A stretch of DNA of 56,634 bases from Streptomyces sp. DH37 (GCF_029813835.1 NZ_JARVKV010000042.1:1-56634), one strand, 5' to 3'; counted from the stretch's first letter, positions 17,166-28,139 are shown. Program-made: numbers and translations. The notes: generated by a model not told the origin, from the letters alone.

Positions 17166-18401
17166 TCAGTACCGCCCCCGCGTGTTGGTCGGAGCCCCGG
17201 TGCGCGGGCCGTAGGGAGCCCGCTCGAGCCACTCCCCGCAGGACGGCACGACCGTGGAGAGCGCGGCCCCGGCGGCCTGCCGCAACCGGGTGACGCGGTG
17301 GCGGGGCCGCAGATGGGCCAGGGCGGTGCGGGCGGCCTCGCTGTTGAACCGGGCGGCCTCCCTGCGCGAGTGGGCGAATGCTTCGACGAACTGGGCCCGC
17401 TCGGCGGGCTCGGCGAGGGAGCGGGCGACGGCCTCGGCAGCGGCGACGGAGTCGGCGATCCCGCTGTTCATGCCCCGTGCGCCGAAGGGCGGGAAGAGGT
17501 GGCAGGCTTCCCCCACCAGCAGGACGCGGTGCTCGGAGTCGGTGAAGGTGTCGGCGACGACGTGCAGGAAGTGGTAGCGGGACACCCACAGCAGCCGGTC
17601 GGCGTACCGCTCACCGACCACCTTGGCCACCCAGCTCCGGGCCGCGGCGTCGTCGGCCCAGTCCTCCGGGCGGTCGCCGTCCTTGCACTGCAGGTCCATC
17701 TGGAAGCCGCCGGCGAACGGGACCCGCATGACGCTGCGCCCGCCGAGGGCGGGGTGCTCGTAGGTGAACACCCGCTCCAGCGGGAGCGGATCGTCCGGGT
17801 CCTCCTCGATGTCGACGACGACGTGGAAGGCCTCGGAGCGGTCGCCCGACATGGTGATGCCCTGGGACCGACGCACCTCGGAGCGCGCCCCGTCGGCGCC
17901 GATGACGTACTGGGCGTGCCATGTGGTGCCGTCCGCCGTGACCACCCGGGCCCCGTCCCGGTCGGTCTCCACCGCGGTGACCGGCGCGTCCCACCGGAAG
18001 ACGACGCCGGCCTCGCGGCAGGCTGCCATCAGGTGCCGCTCGGTCTCGACCTGCCGGAGGCTGGTGAACGGCGGGGTCCTCCCCTCGTCCTGCGGCCCCT
18101 GCGGATAGGTGCGGGCGAAGACCTCCCTGGTGCGGTAGACGGTGCGCCGGGTGGGCCAGGTCACGCCGTTGCGGATCAGGGTGCGGTCCAGTCCGGGGCT
18201 GATGCGGCCGAGCAGCTCGAGCGACTCGCGGTGCACGAACAGGGCGCGGCTGCCGGGTCTGATCCGGTCCTCGGGGTCGGCCTCCACGACGGTCACGGGC
18301 AGGCCGTGGCTGCGCAGGGCCAGTGCCGCGGTGAGCCCGACCGGTCCCGCGCCGATGACCAGCACCGGATGGGGCCCTCGCTCGGAGGGGGTGTGGGGCA
18401 T
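17166..18401 (-). CDS. FAD-dependent aromatic monooxygenase (PHBH/TfdB class)
   Basis: A 411-residue group A flavin monooxygenase. It has the N-terminal GxGxxG (VIGAGPVGLTAALAL, residues ~16-30), an ADGARS DG motif, and the second FAD motif, which reads VLLVGEACHLFPP; the usual GDA Asp is Glu. GARGMNSGIADS follows. It starts at ATG 18401; upstream in-frame codons run into the ligase gene. The family hydroxylates phenols and aminobenzoates, sometimes with loss of the carboxylate. It is a clear paralogue of the enzyme at 29263, sharing PGSRALFVHR and PPFGARGMNSGI. Acting on 4-aminobenzoate or a derivative is likely but unproven. Confidence 0.88.
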   Translation of the reverse strand: MPHTPSERGPHPVLVIGAGPVGLTAALALRSHGLPVTVVEADPEDRIRPGSRALFVHRESLELLGRISPGLDRTLIRNGVTWPTRRTVYRTREVFARTYPQGPQDEGRTPPFTSLRQVETERHLMAACREAGVVFRWDAPVTAVETDRDGARVVTADGTTWHAQYVIGADGARSEVRRSQGITMSGDRSEAFHVVVDIEEDPDDPLPLERVFTYEHPALGGRSVMRVPFAGGFQMDLQCKDGDRPEDWADDAAARSWVAKVVGERYADRLLWVSRYHFLHVVADTFTDSEHRVLLVGEACHLFPPFGARGMNSGIADSVAAAEAVARSLAEPAERAQFVEAFAHSRREAARFNSEAARTALAHLRPRHRVTRLRQAAGAALSTVVPSCGEWLERAPYGPRTGAPTNTRGRY

Positions 18402-18448
18402 GGCTCCTCTTCCTCGGTCTCGTCCTGGGTCTGGTCCGGGCACGGCGC

Positions 18449-20050
18449 TCAGCCGGCGGATCCGGCGTCGGACGTGTTCTTCTCGCGCTTCTCGTGGAAC
18501 ATGCGGGTGATCTCGACCCGGCGGACCTTCCAGGTGGAGGTGCGCGGCACCTCGTCGAAGGGCCACTGCACCGGCTCGGCCAGGGCCGGGAGGTCCGCGG
18601 TGGCCTTGGCCCAGCGCTCGGGGTCGAGCGGCGCGTCGCCCCGGGTGCACACGACCGGGACCGGTTCGCCGTCGGGCCCCGCCACGATGATCACTTCCAG
18701 CAGCTCGTCCAGGCGGGACATCAGGATGTCCTCCAGCTCCAGGTTGCTGTCGATGTCACCGATCTGGTCGATCTCCCGGTCGATCAGGTGCAGCTTGCGG
18801 AACCTGCCGAGGTAACCCATGTCCCCCAGCCGCCACCAGCCGTCGTTGAAGTTGTTCAGGAAGCGCTCGTGCTCGCCGAGGTAGGTCATGATGCGGCCGC
18901 GGCCGCGCAGTTCGAGGTGGCCGGACTTGCCCCTGGCGACGGGCCTGCCGCTCTCGTCGACCACGCGCAGCTTGATGAAGCCCGGCAGCACGTAGCCGAC
19001 ATCGCGGCCGTCGTTGCGCGCGGCGGTCTTCCTGGTGTACCAGGCGCCCGAGATCGGACCGGTCTCGCTCTGGCCGTAGAGCTGGACCAGGAGGGGCCGG
19101 GGACGCCTGGAGGCGGCCAGCAGCCGCTGGATGGTGCGCGGGTGGATGGCGTCGAAGGTGCTGCTGTAGTACCGGACGCTGGACAGCGGCGCGCCGGGGG
19201 CGTCGACGAGGTCCTCCCACTGGATGAAGTTGTTCGGGTGGGTCTCGACCAGGCCGGGCCGGTGCCGCCTGAAGACCGGCGCGATCTTCTCCGGAGCCGG
19301 GTCGGCGAGGATGACCAGTGGGTTCCCGTAGTTGAGGAAGACCCCCAGGGAGTGGAAGAAGCGCGAGTGCACGAAGGACATGCACAACGCGACCGTCTCC
19401 TTCTTCCGGATCGGCCAGGCGATGACCTGCTGCGGCAGCAGACGGTGGAAGAGCGCCTGCGCGGTGTGGACCATCAGCTTGGAGACGCCGGTGGTGCCCG
19501 AGGTGTGGGTGATCAGGGCCGGCTGCGAGGGGTGCAGTTGGACGGAGGGGCGCCGGGCCGCCCCGTCCAGCTCGCTGATCAGGGGCAGGTCCTCGTGGGG
19601 CCCGGTCCCGGCCAGTACGGTGCGTCGGGTCAGGTCCCGCACCGGGACGCCGTCCAGCGGGCCGGTCAGCTTCTCGGCGTCGGTGATCAGCCAGGGCTGG
19701 TCGAGGCGGCGCAGCAGTTGCTCCACGATGTCGCCGGGGAGCGCGGCGGAGAGCATGACCGGGACCGCGCCGGCCCTGGCCACCGCGCAGGCCAGCAGGG
19801 TGATGTCGAAGTTGTCGCTCTTGTGCACGGCGACGCGCTCGGAGGGACGGACCCCCAGCTCCCACAGCCGGGCCGCGAGGTCGTCCACCACGTCGGCCAG
19901 GGTGGCGTAGGTGAAGGCGGTGCCGAGGTCCGGGAGGGTGGCGAGCGGAACGTCGAGGGTGACGGGGACGGCCGGGTGCTTCTCGGCCGCCCTCTGCCAC
20001 ATCTCACCGAGGTAGAAGGCCAGTTCCGGAAGGCGGGCGGGCAGGATCAT
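18449..20050 (-). CDS. AMP-forming acyl/aryl-CoA ligase family protein
   Basis: A 533-residue ANL-superfamily adenylating enzyme. The P-loop is ITHTSGTTGVSKLMVH, the A5 region QLYGQSETG, and the hinge/A8 region DGWWRLGDMGYLGRFRKLHLIDR. The C-terminal catalytic Lys is probably in RTSTWKVRR, where most relatives have a TGK motif. It activates a carboxylic acid as the acyl-AMP and then forms a thioester. It differs clearly from the neighbouring benzoate-CoA-ligase-like enzyme, so the two probably act on different acids, or this one is specialised to another acceptor. It sits 47 bases upstream of the monooxygenase gene. The substrate cannot be deduced. Confidence 0.82.
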   Translation of the reverse strand: MILPARLPELAFYLGEMWQRAAEKHPAVPVTLDVPLATLPDLGTAFTYATLADVVDDLAARLWELGVRPSERVAVHKSDNFDITLLACAVARAGAVPVMLSAALPGDIVEQLLRRLDQPWLITDAEKLTGPLDGVPVRDLTRRTVLAGTGPHEDLPLISELDGAARRPSVQLHPSQPALITHTSGTTGVSKLMVHTAQALFHRLLPQQVIAWPIRKKETVALCMSFVHSRFFHSLGVFLNYGNPLVILADPAPEKIAPVFRRHRPGLVETHPNNFIQWEDLVDAPGAPLSSVRYYSSTFDAIHPRTIQRLLAASRRPRPLLVQLYGQSETGPISGAWYTRKTAARNDGRDVGYVLPGFIKLRVVDESGRPVARGKSGHLELRGRGRIMTYLGEHERFLNNFNDGWWRLGDMGYLGRFRKLHLIDREIDQIGDIDSNLELEDILMSRLDELLEVIIVAGPDGEPVPVVCTRGDAPLDPERWAKATADLPALAEPVQWPFDEVPRTSTWKVRRVEITRMFHEKREKNTSDAGSAG

Positions 20051-20090
20051 GTGTCGGCTGCTTTCTGCGCGTCGGATCGGAGGTCGGCTG

Positions 20091-21563
<1,473 letters not shown>

Positions 21564-21647
21564 GTGGACTTGCGCTCCTGTCGGTTCATGGGCCGGAGGG
21601 GCGGGCCGGGGCTCGCCCCCGGGGGTCGACCGCCCGGGCCCGGGCGG

Positions 21648-23762
21648 TCACACGGCGGCGGTTGCCTGGGCGCGGTAGGCCCGCAGCGGGGCGGACGCCT
21701 TGAGGACCATCTCGTCGAACTCGTCGTCCGCGTCGGAGTCGAGGACGATCGCGCCGCCGGCACCGATCCGCCACCGGTCGCCGATCCTGACGGCGGTCCG
21801 GATGACGATGTTGAGGTCCGCGGTGCCGTTGGTGGAGAGCAGGCCGATCGACCCGGAGTACACACCGCGGGCCTCGGTCTCCAGCTCGTCGATGATCTCC
21901 ATCGTGCGCAGCTTGGGGGCGCCGGTCATCGAGCCGCCGGGGAAGCAGGCCCGGACGGCGTCGATGGCGTCGGTGCCCGGACGCAGCCTGCCGCGGACGG
22001 TGGACACCAGCTGGTGGACGGTGGCGTAGGTCTCGGTGGCCATCAGCCGCGGTACGTGGACGCTGCCGACCTCGCACACCCGCCCCAGGTCGTTGCGGAG
22101 CAGGTCGACGATCATCAGGTTCTCCGCGCGGGTCTTGGGACTGGAGGCCAGCGAGGCGCGCAGCCTCTCGTCCTCCGCCGGGTCGGCGCCGCGGGGAACC
22201 GTGCCCTTGATGGGCTTGGTCTCCACCACGCCGGAGCGGTCGATGGTGAGGAACCGCTCGGGTGAGGAGCTGGCGATCTCCAGGTCGTCGTCCAGGCGGA
22301 GGTACGCCCCGTAGGGCGCGGGGTTGGCGCGCCGCAGCGTCCGGTAGTAGTCGTAGCCGTCGCCGTCGGCGGGCAGCCAGGCCGAAGTGGTCAGGCACAC
22401 CTCGTAGCTCTCGCCGGACCGCAGCTTCCGGTCGATCTCCGCGATGCGCGCCCGGTACTCCTGGCGGTCGTGGGTCAGCCAGGGCTCGGCGGAGGTGCCG
22501 CCCGCCTCGGTGGGCGGCTCGGGCGCGGACAGCGACAGGACCCGGGCGGTGGTGGTCTCCATCCAGTGCCGGGCCTCCGCCTCGACGGCGGGACTGCCGT
22601 CGCTGAGGGCCAGCAGGTAGGTGATGTCCTCCTGGTGGTCCACGGCGATGACCCGGTCGGCGAAGATCCAGGTGGCGTCGGGGACGGGCGAGGTGTGCCT
22701 GTTCACCGCGCCGAGATCGCCCTTGAGCTCGTACCCGAAGTAGCCGACGTAGCCCCCGGTGAAGTCGAACGGGACGTCGGGGACGTCGGTGCGGCGCCGG
22801 TGCAGCTGTCCCTGGAGGTAGTCGAAGACCGTGCCCGGGACGCGCACCGGCGCCTCCCCGGTGCGCGTGACCTCCACCGCGCCGTCCCCGACGCGGTATC
22901 GGACGACCTCGGACAGGGGGCCCGCGGCGTCGCCGAGGAAGGAGAAGCGGGACCGGCCCGGCTCGACGTGCGCACTGTCCAGCCAGAAGGCGGGGGCCGA
23001 CGACCGGGCGTACAGGTGGGTGAAGACCGCCTCGGTGTCGACGGCCGTCTCCAGGGTGCGCAGGTGGACGCGGAGGCCGGCGGCCGGCTCACCGGGTGTG
23101 ACGGGGAGGCCGGCGGCGGGCTCGGCCCTGGTCGCCGGGGCGGCGGGGGAGACGGTGACCGCCGGCCTCTGCCGGGTCTTGCGGTGCGTGAGGGCGAAGT
23201 CGCGCAGATTGGCCATCATCTGGCGGCCGTGCTCGGTGCAGACGGACTCGGGGTGGAACTGCACTCCCCAGACGGGTCGGTCGCGGTGGCGCAGCCCCAT
23301 GATGACGCCGTCCTCCGCCCACGCCGTGGCGACGAGGGTGTCGGGCAGCGGCTCGGCCACGTGGAGGGAGTGGTAGCGCACGGCTGTGAAGTTCTGCGGG
23401 AGCCCCTCGAAGATGCCCTGGCCGTCGTGCTTGACGCTGGTGAGGAAGCCGTGCCGGGGCTCGGGGGCGGGCACGATCCGGGCGCCCTCGGCCTGGCCGA
23501 TGCCCTGGTGCCCCAGGCAGACCCCGAGGACGGGGATGTCGGCGGTCTCCAGGATGCGGGCGGAGACCCCGAAGTCGCGGGAGCGGCCGGGATGGCCGGG
23601 CCCGGGGGATATCGTGACGCAGTCGAAGGCGGACAGGTCGATGTCGGCGGCGTCGGGCGAGTCGTTGGTGACGACGGTCGGCTCGACGCCGTTCACCTCC
23701 GCGATGAGCTGGTAGAGGTTGTAGGTGTACGAGTCGTAGTTGTCGATCAGAAGAGTTCTCAT
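21648..23762 (-). CDS. pabAB: Fused aminodeoxychorismate synthase (PabA-PabB)
   Basis: A 704-residue bifunctional enzyme. Residues 1-190 are a class I glutamine amidotransferase with Cys82 (VLGVCLGHQG) and His170/Glu172 (VQFHPES). A Pro/Ala-rich linker spans ~195-235. The rest is a chorismate-binding domain with KPIKGTVPRG (Lys519) and FPGGSMTGAPK. A Lys in PIKGT marks PabB, where anthranilate synthases have Ala (PIAGT), so the product should be 4-amino-4-deoxychorismate. PabA-PabB fusions in Streptomyces usually belong to antibiotic clusters (chloramphenicol, candicidin). I chose ATG 23762 because the upstream TTG lacks an RBS and MRTLLIDNYDSYTYN is the family start. Confidence 0.93.
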   Translation of the reverse strand: MRTLLIDNYDSYTYNLYQLIAEVNGVEPTVVTNDSPDAADIDLSAFDCVTISPGPGHPGRSRDFGVSARILETADIPVLGVCLGHQGIGQAEGARIVPAPEPRHGFLTSVKHDGQGIFEGLPQNFTAVRYHSLHVAEPLPDTLVATAWAEDGVIMGLRHRDRPVWGVQFHPESVCTEHGRQMMANLRDFALTHRKTRQRPAVTVSPAAPATRAEPAAGLPVTPGEPAAGLRVHLRTLETAVDTEAVFTHLYARSSAPAFWLDSAHVEPGRSRFSFLGDAAGPLSEVVRYRVGDGAVEVTRTGEAPVRVPGTVFDYLQGQLHRRRTDVPDVPFDFTGGYVGYFGYELKGDLGAVNRHTSPVPDATWIFADRVIAVDHQEDITYLLALSDGSPAVEAEARHWMETTTARVLSLSAPEPPTEAGGTSAEPWLTHDRQEYRARIAEIDRKLRSGESYEVCLTTSAWLPADGDGYDYYRTLRRANPAPYGAYLRLDDDLEIASSSPERFLTIDRSGVVETKPIKGTVPRGADPAEDERLRASLASSPKTRAENLMIVDLLRNDLGRVCEVGSVHVPRLMATETYATVHQLVSTVRGRLRPGTDAIDAVRACFPGGSMTGAPKLRTMEIIDELETEARGVYSGSIGLLSTNGTADLNIVIRTAVRIGDRWRIGAGGAIVLDSDADDEFDEMVLKASAPLRAYRAQATAAV

Positions 23763-23819
23763 TACACGGCTTTCTGAAGAGTTATGGGACTCGGCCGGCA
23801 ATGGAGCGAGTGGGGGCGG

Positions 23820-25199
23820 TCATCCCCGGGCGATGAGTTCGGCGACCCTCTGTGCGGTCAGCAGTGCCTGGCTGTCGTTCAGGCGGGGGTCGCACAGGGT
23901 GCGGTAGGCGCGGGTGAGGCCCTCCTCCGCGGTGGGGCCTCCGGCTCCCAGGCACTCGGTGACGTGGTCGCCGGCGATCTCCAGGTGGATGCCGCCCGGC
24001 CACTGCCCGGCATCGGTCATCACCTCGAAGAAAGCGGTGACCTCGGCGAGGATGTCGCTCATCCGCCGGGTCTTCACGCCGTTCGAGGCCGTGAAGGTGT
24101 TGCCGTGCATGGGGTCGCAGACCCACAGCACGTCGTGGCCGGCGGCGCGTACGGCACGGGAGAGCACCGGCAGCCGCTCCCGGATCAGGCCGGCGCCGAA
24201 GCGGCTGATGAGGGTGAGCCGGCCGGGCCTGCGGTGGGGGTCCAGCCGCCCGCAGAGCTCGGTGAGCTCCTCGGGGGTGATGCCCGGGCCCACCTTGCAG
24301 GCCACCGGGTTGGCTGTCCGGGCGAGGAAGGCGACGTGTGCCCCGTCCAGGCGCCGGGTGCGGTCGCCGATCCAGGGCAGGTGGGTGGAGAGCAGGTAGT
24401 GCTCCCCGGTGTGCGGGTCGCGCCGCACCAGCGTCTGCTCGTAGTCCAGCACCAGTGCCTCGTGGCTGGTCCACAGGCCGGTCCGGCGCCAGGAGCCGTC
24501 CACCTTGACGGTGCGGCCGTAGTCCCGGATCACCGAGCGGAGCGTGCCGTCGTACGGGCGGGTGGGGACGGCGTGCGGCGCGGCTTCCTCCCAGGTGTGG
24601 GGAAGGAGTCCGGACACCGTCTCGTGCGCGATGAGGTGGAGTTCGTTGATGACCGCGCGTGCGGTGCGGTAGGCGGTCAGCATCCGGCGCGGGTCGGGGA
24701 CCCGGGCATCGGGGTGCGGCGCGGCTTCGTTGACCATGTCTCCGCGGTAGACCGGCAGGGTACGGCCGTCGACGGTCTCCTGCGGCATGGACCGCGGTTT
24801 GGCGTGCTGCCCGGCGATGCGCCCCACGGTGAGGGTGGGCAGATCGGCGCGGGCGCTGATGGTCTCGGCCATCCGGCCGATGATCCGGTGCTTGCCGCGG
24901 ACCGCGGCGAGCCCGGCCGCCCCCGTGGGTTCGGCGCAGTCTCCCGCCTGGAGCAGGAAAGCCCGGCCTGCTACGGCGTGGGCGAGGGCCGAGCCGAGCC
25001 GGCGGACGTCGGCGGGCGCGGTCAGAGGGGGCTGGAGGGCGAGCTGGTCCTGGACGATTTCCGCCAGGGCGGGATCGGGCCATGCCGGCTGCTGAGCGGC
25101 CGGCAGGTTGCGCCAGTCCGTGCCGGGCGGGACGCGGAGGTCCGGGGCGGGACCGGATGCGGTGGGACTGACATGGCGCGAGGATGCGGTGAGGGTCAC
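23820..25199 (-). CDS. Class II (plant-type) DAHP synthase
   Basis: A 459-residue enzyme that joins phosphoenolpyruvate and erythrose 4-phosphate, first step of the shikimate pathway. Class II hallmarks are present: the metal and PEP site segments DCAEP, GRIAGQHAKPRS, KVGPGI and CDPMHGNT. Start GTG 25199 follows GGAGAGAGG. The sequence looks closer to the pathway-dedicated PhzC-like branch than to the housekeeping AroH, judging by AGQHAKPRS and its place between pabAB and the reductase genes. A second DAHP synthase inside a cluster usually boosts chorismate supply and may escape feedback inhibition (inference). Confidence 0.93.
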   Translation of the reverse strand: MTLTASSRHVSPTASGPAPDLRVPPGTDWRNLPAAQQPAWPDPALAEIVQDQLALQPPLTAPADVRRLGSALAHAVAGRAFLLQAGDCAEPTGAAGLAAVRGKHRIIGRMAETISARADLPTLTVGRIAGQHAKPRSMPQETVDGRTLPVYRGDMVNEAAPHPDARVPDPRRMLTAYRTARAVINELHLIAHETVSGLLPHTWEEAAPHAVPTRPYDGTLRSVIRDYGRTVKVDGSWRRTGLWTSHEALVLDYEQTLVRRDPHTGEHYLLSTHLPWIGDRTRRLDGAHVAFLARTANPVACKVGPGITPEELTELCGRLDPHRRPGRLTLISRFGAGLIRERLPVLSRAVRAAGHDVLWVCDPMHGNTFTASNGVKTRRMSDILAEVTAFFEVMTDAGQWPGGIHLEIAGDHVTECLGAGGPTAEEGLTRAYRTLCDPRLNDSQALLTAQRVAELIARG

Positions 25200-25251
25200 G
25201 GTTCCTCTCTCCGTCGGCGCGGCGGCCGACCGCGGGGGCCGTCGGTGGACG

Positions 25252-26628
25252 TCAGCTCTCTGCCTCTGCCGTGACCAGTCCCTTGGGTTCGAGGAGGAAC
25301 TGGGCGAGGCTGCCGTCGTGCGGTGTTTCGGGAAGACCGGCCCAGGGCTTGACCCGGCCGGTGACCACCTTGCGGACCGACGGCTCGCGCAGGACCCGCG
25401 GTGCCAGGGAGGCGTGCTCGTCGGGCAGGCTGACGACCAGGGAGTCGCGCAGCGGGCCGGTGCCGTCGTCCTGGCTCCACGGGGCCACCACGACGAAGGG
25501 GAAACCGAGTTCGGTGCCCGCCGGGGAGGCGTCGGGCCTGTCCACGGACACGACCACGGGCCGCAGGACGGCGGTGCCGTCGCCGGGGTCGGCGATCGGC
25601 GACCCGCCGTAGCGGGCGCTGCTGTGGTCGACTGCCTTGGCGGTCAGCTCGGCGAGGTACTCGGCCATGGCCTCCCCGTTGCCGCGGCTGGTGGCCGGCA
25701 GCGTGGCGCGCTCGTCCAGGACCGGCAGCACCGGCAGGGCCGCGAGCCGTTCGGCGAGTGCCTCGGCGAGGGGCTCGACGGGGCCGCTGGTGAGGACCAG
25801 GGAGATGTTGTTGCAGCGCACTCCGCCGTCGTCGGCGATCCACCGGACCAGGTCGTCGAGGAGGCCGTCGTCCTGTGCGGCGCCGGATCCGACGAGGGCT
25901 TTGCTCCGGCCGGGGCCGCGGACCAGGACGTCGCCCCGGCCGGCGTAGCGGGCCGCGGCGGCCGGGCCGCCGTAGACCAGGCCCAGGTCCGTCTGGGTCA
26001 GCAGGTGCTCGCCCATGTCGTGCCCGCCGGGCAGGAACGCCGCCTTGTCGGGGTCCAGTCCCGCGGCCAGCAGGGCGGCCAGGAGCCGGCGGGGGGTGAA
26101 GGGGTCCCTGCTTCCCGGCCGGACGAGCACGCTCGTGCCCATGGACAGGGCGCGCACCCAGGTGACGTTGGGCTCGGGGTGGTTGTTGGGGACGACGGCG
26201 GCCAGCAGCGAACCGCGCGGCACCCAGTGCGTGCTGTAGCCGGGCACCTCGAAGGGCGCGGGCAGTTCGGCCCGGTTGAGCCGCTCGACCATGCCCAGCG
26301 AGTCGCCGATGCCGTCGATGGCGCGGGTGATGGCCCCGGCCGGGGTACCGGTCGCCATGACGACCCGGCGCCGGTACTCCTGGGGGGTCTCGCCCTCCAG
26401 TTCCGCGGTGGCGAACAGCTTTCCGGCGGTGGCGAACAGCTCCGGAGGCGGTACGGAGGCGTCCGCGGCGGCCCGGACGCGGTTGAGGGCCGCCTGGGCG
26501 AGCAGCCGCGGGGCCAGCCCGACCGTGGCCAGCGGCGTGTCGTCGAGGGCGGTCAGTTCGGCGCGGTCGCGGCTGTCGGTGCCGCGGCCGCCGATGACGG
26601 GACCGATGAAGGGCTGCCGGTCCGACAT
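25252..26628 (-). CDS. Aldehyde-dehydrogenase-type acyl/aryl thioester reductase (GriC/LuxC-like)
   Basis: A 458-residue ALDH-superfamily protein. The acyl-accepting Cys is Cys272 in DGGVRCNNISLVL, and an NAD(P)-binding region surrounds NNHPEPNVTWVRAL (149-161) and GSGAAQDDG. Its start overlaps the stop of the LuxE-like gene by one base (TGATG), so the two are translationally coupled. The pair recalls GriC/GriD of Streptomyces griseus, a two-component carboxylic acid reductase that turns 3-amino-4-hydroxybenzoate into its aldehyde, and the LuxC/LuxE pair of bioluminescence. The expected reaction is reduction of an enzyme-bound or AMP-activated aryl acid to an aryl aldehyde; 4-aminobenzoate is the natural candidate. 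Confidence 0.8.
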   Translation of the reverse strand: MSDRQPFIGPVIGGRGTDSRDRAELTALDDTPLATVGLAPRLLAQAALNRVRAAADASVPPPELFATAGKLFATAELEGETPQEYRRRVVMATGTPAGAITRAIDGIGDSLGMVERLNRAELPAPFEVPGYSTHWVPRGSLLAAVVPNNHPEPNVTWVRALSMGTSVLVRPGSRDPFTPRRLLAALLAAGLDPDKAAFLPGGHDMGEHLLTQTDLGLVYGGPAAAARYAGRGDVLVRGPGRSKALVGSGAAQDDGLLDDLVRWIADDGGVRCNNISLVLTSGPVEPLAEALAERLAALPVLPVLDERATLPATSRGNGEAMAEYLAELTAKAVDHSSARYGGSPIADPGDGTAVLRPVVVSVDRPDASPAGTELGFPFVVVAPWSQDDGTGPLRDSLVVSLPDEHASLAPRVLREPSVRKVVTGRVKPWAGLPETPHDGSLAQFLLEPKGLVTAEAES

Positions 26629-27713
26629 CAGTAGACCCCCTCGACGACCTTGGGAGCGTCCGCGCTCCGCAGGGGGGCGATGTCGGCGAGGCCGTCGACG
26701 TCGTCCCCGGCGGCCGGCCGGACGCGGATGGCGGTGTCGCGCTCCAGCAGGTTCGGCAGGAAGAGGTCCCGGCTCATCTGGTGGACGAGCACCTGGCCCC
26801 GTTCGCCGTAGGCGACCGGTTCGCCCGTCTGCGGGTCCAGGAGCTCGACGATCGACTGCGGGACGTAGGGCCGGAAGACGCAGGGGTGGGTGTCGCTCTC
26901 CTCGCGCGGGCGCTGCGGGGCGACGCCCATCATGGTGTTGCCGTATATGGCGGCGACCGTGGCGTCGGGGAAGAACGTCTCCTCGATCTGGTGCAGCGTC
27001 TCGGGGCTGATGCTGGTGCCGGCCCACAGGATGGCCTTGAGCGAGCCGGCCAGGCGCTCGTACAGGCCGGAGCGTGCGCACACCGCCTCCAGCACCGGCG
27101 GGGTGATGAAGAGGACCGCGATGTTCTGGGTGCTGACGATGAGTTCCATCTGGTCGAGCAGGTACTCGCGGTACTCGGCGGCCAGGTCCGTGCGGCCGGA
27201 GCCGATCAGCCGCTTCACCCAGCGGGGGTCGAAGTCGAGCGTGAAGCACATGCCGTCGCGCAGTTGGGCCAGGCGGCGCACGCTGCGGCCGACGGCGTGG
27301 GGGCCGGTCGGGCCGACGTGCAGCCAGTGCCCGCGCTCGGGGAAGCCGTGCTCCGCCAGGACGGTGCTGACCCAGTCGATGTTCCGGATGCGGGCGGTGC
27401 TGTCGACCACCCGCTTGGGGGCGCCGACGGTGCCGCCGGACTCGAAGACCTCGAAGCTCTGGTCCTTCAGGCCCGCGGGGATGAGGTCCTCGACGGGGAC
27501 CGTGCGCAGATCGTCGCTGACGTCCGGGAAGCGGCGCAGGTCGGAGATCTCGGCTATGTCGGTGAGCGGATCGAAGTCCAGAGACCGGGCCCTGGCCAGC
27601 CAGAAGGGGGAGCCGGTCGCGGGGTCGAAGTGCCAGCGCAGGATGTCGCGCAGGTACTCGGCGGGCTTCGGCGGTTCGCCGTCCTGCGCTGGGACGTTTG
27701 TCAGCTCGGTCAT
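26628..27713 (-). CDS. LuxE/GriD-like acyl-protein synthetase
   Basis: A 361-residue member of the LuxE/acyl-protein synthetase branch of adenylating enzymes, shorter than the ~500-residue ligases downstream. Recognisable segments are FEVFESGGTVGAPKRVV, a Gly/Thr-rich phosphate loop, and AAIYGNTMMGVAPQRP, equivalent to the A5 motif. It should adenylate a carboxylic acid and hand it to the Cys of the reductase that follows. It is the first gene of the nine-gene minus-strand operon. ATG 27713 was chosen; a longer open frame upstream runs through the promoter region. The closest functional analogy is GriD in grixazone biosynthesis; this is by resemblance, not by alignment. Confidence 0.78.
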   Translation of the reverse strand: MTELTNVPAQDGEPPKPAEYLRDILRWHFDPATGSPFWLARARSLDFDPLTDIAEISDLRRFPDVSDDLRTVPVEDLIPAGLKDQSFEVFESGGTVGAPKRVVDSTARIRNIDWVSTVLAEHGFPERGHWLHVGPTGPHAVGRSVRRLAQLRDGMCFTLDFDPRWVKRLIGSGRTDLAAEYREYLLDQMELIVSTQNIAVLFITPPVLEAVCARSGLYERLAGSLKAILWAGTSISPETLHQIEETFFPDATVAAIYGNTMMGVAPQRPREESDTHPCVFRPYVPQSIVELLDPQTGEPVAYGERGQVLVHQMSRDLFLPNLLERDTAIRVRPAAGDDVDGLADIAPLRSADAPKVVEGVY

Positions 27714-28139
27714 ATCCGTCCAAACTGGTCGTCGGTCAGCCTCTGGAGCGTGCCGGGGACCGGCTTCCGGGAGTGGGACTCCCCGGGGGCCGGGTCCGTG
27801 GCCCGCCGGCGGTGGTGCGGACACCCGGGGGCCGGAATCCGCGGAGCCGGCGGTGACGCCGTGCCGTACGCAACGGCCCTTGGGTGTGTTGCGAGGACGC
27901 GAGAGGCCGCGGTGGGGTCGGGATGCAGACAAGTGCACAGGGGCACGGAGGGGCCCGGCACGGGATCGCCGCCCCCTCAGCGCGGAATTTAACTTTTCAG
28001 TGAGGTATCTGGGCTGTCAAGCGCCGCCGGGCGGCCGTGCACACCCCCCGCCGCGCGGCCGTGCGCGGTGGGAGGAGGGTGTCCACCCGGCGTGTTGCAC
28101 ACTGGTGCAACCGCCGGTGGTTCTCCTAGCGTTCGGCCT
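27714..28139. promoter_or_regulatory. Divergent promoter region of the two biosynthetic operons
   Basis: The 426 bases between the LuxE-like and AhpD-like starts have no convincing gene. An AT-rich patch lies at about 27985-28005. The inverted repeat GTTGCACACTGGTGCAAC (28094-28111; 7-base arms, 4-base spacer) sits 28 bases before the AhpD-like start. It is a good candidate operator for the MarR or ParB-like regulator encoded 2-4 kb away. Confidence 0.6.

Noticed and set aside
25252..27723. 823-codon frame that joins the LuxE-like region and the reductase
   Set aside because: Only its C-terminal 458 codons (MSDRQPF onward) are coding; the upstream part is a shadow of the LuxE-like gene in another frame.
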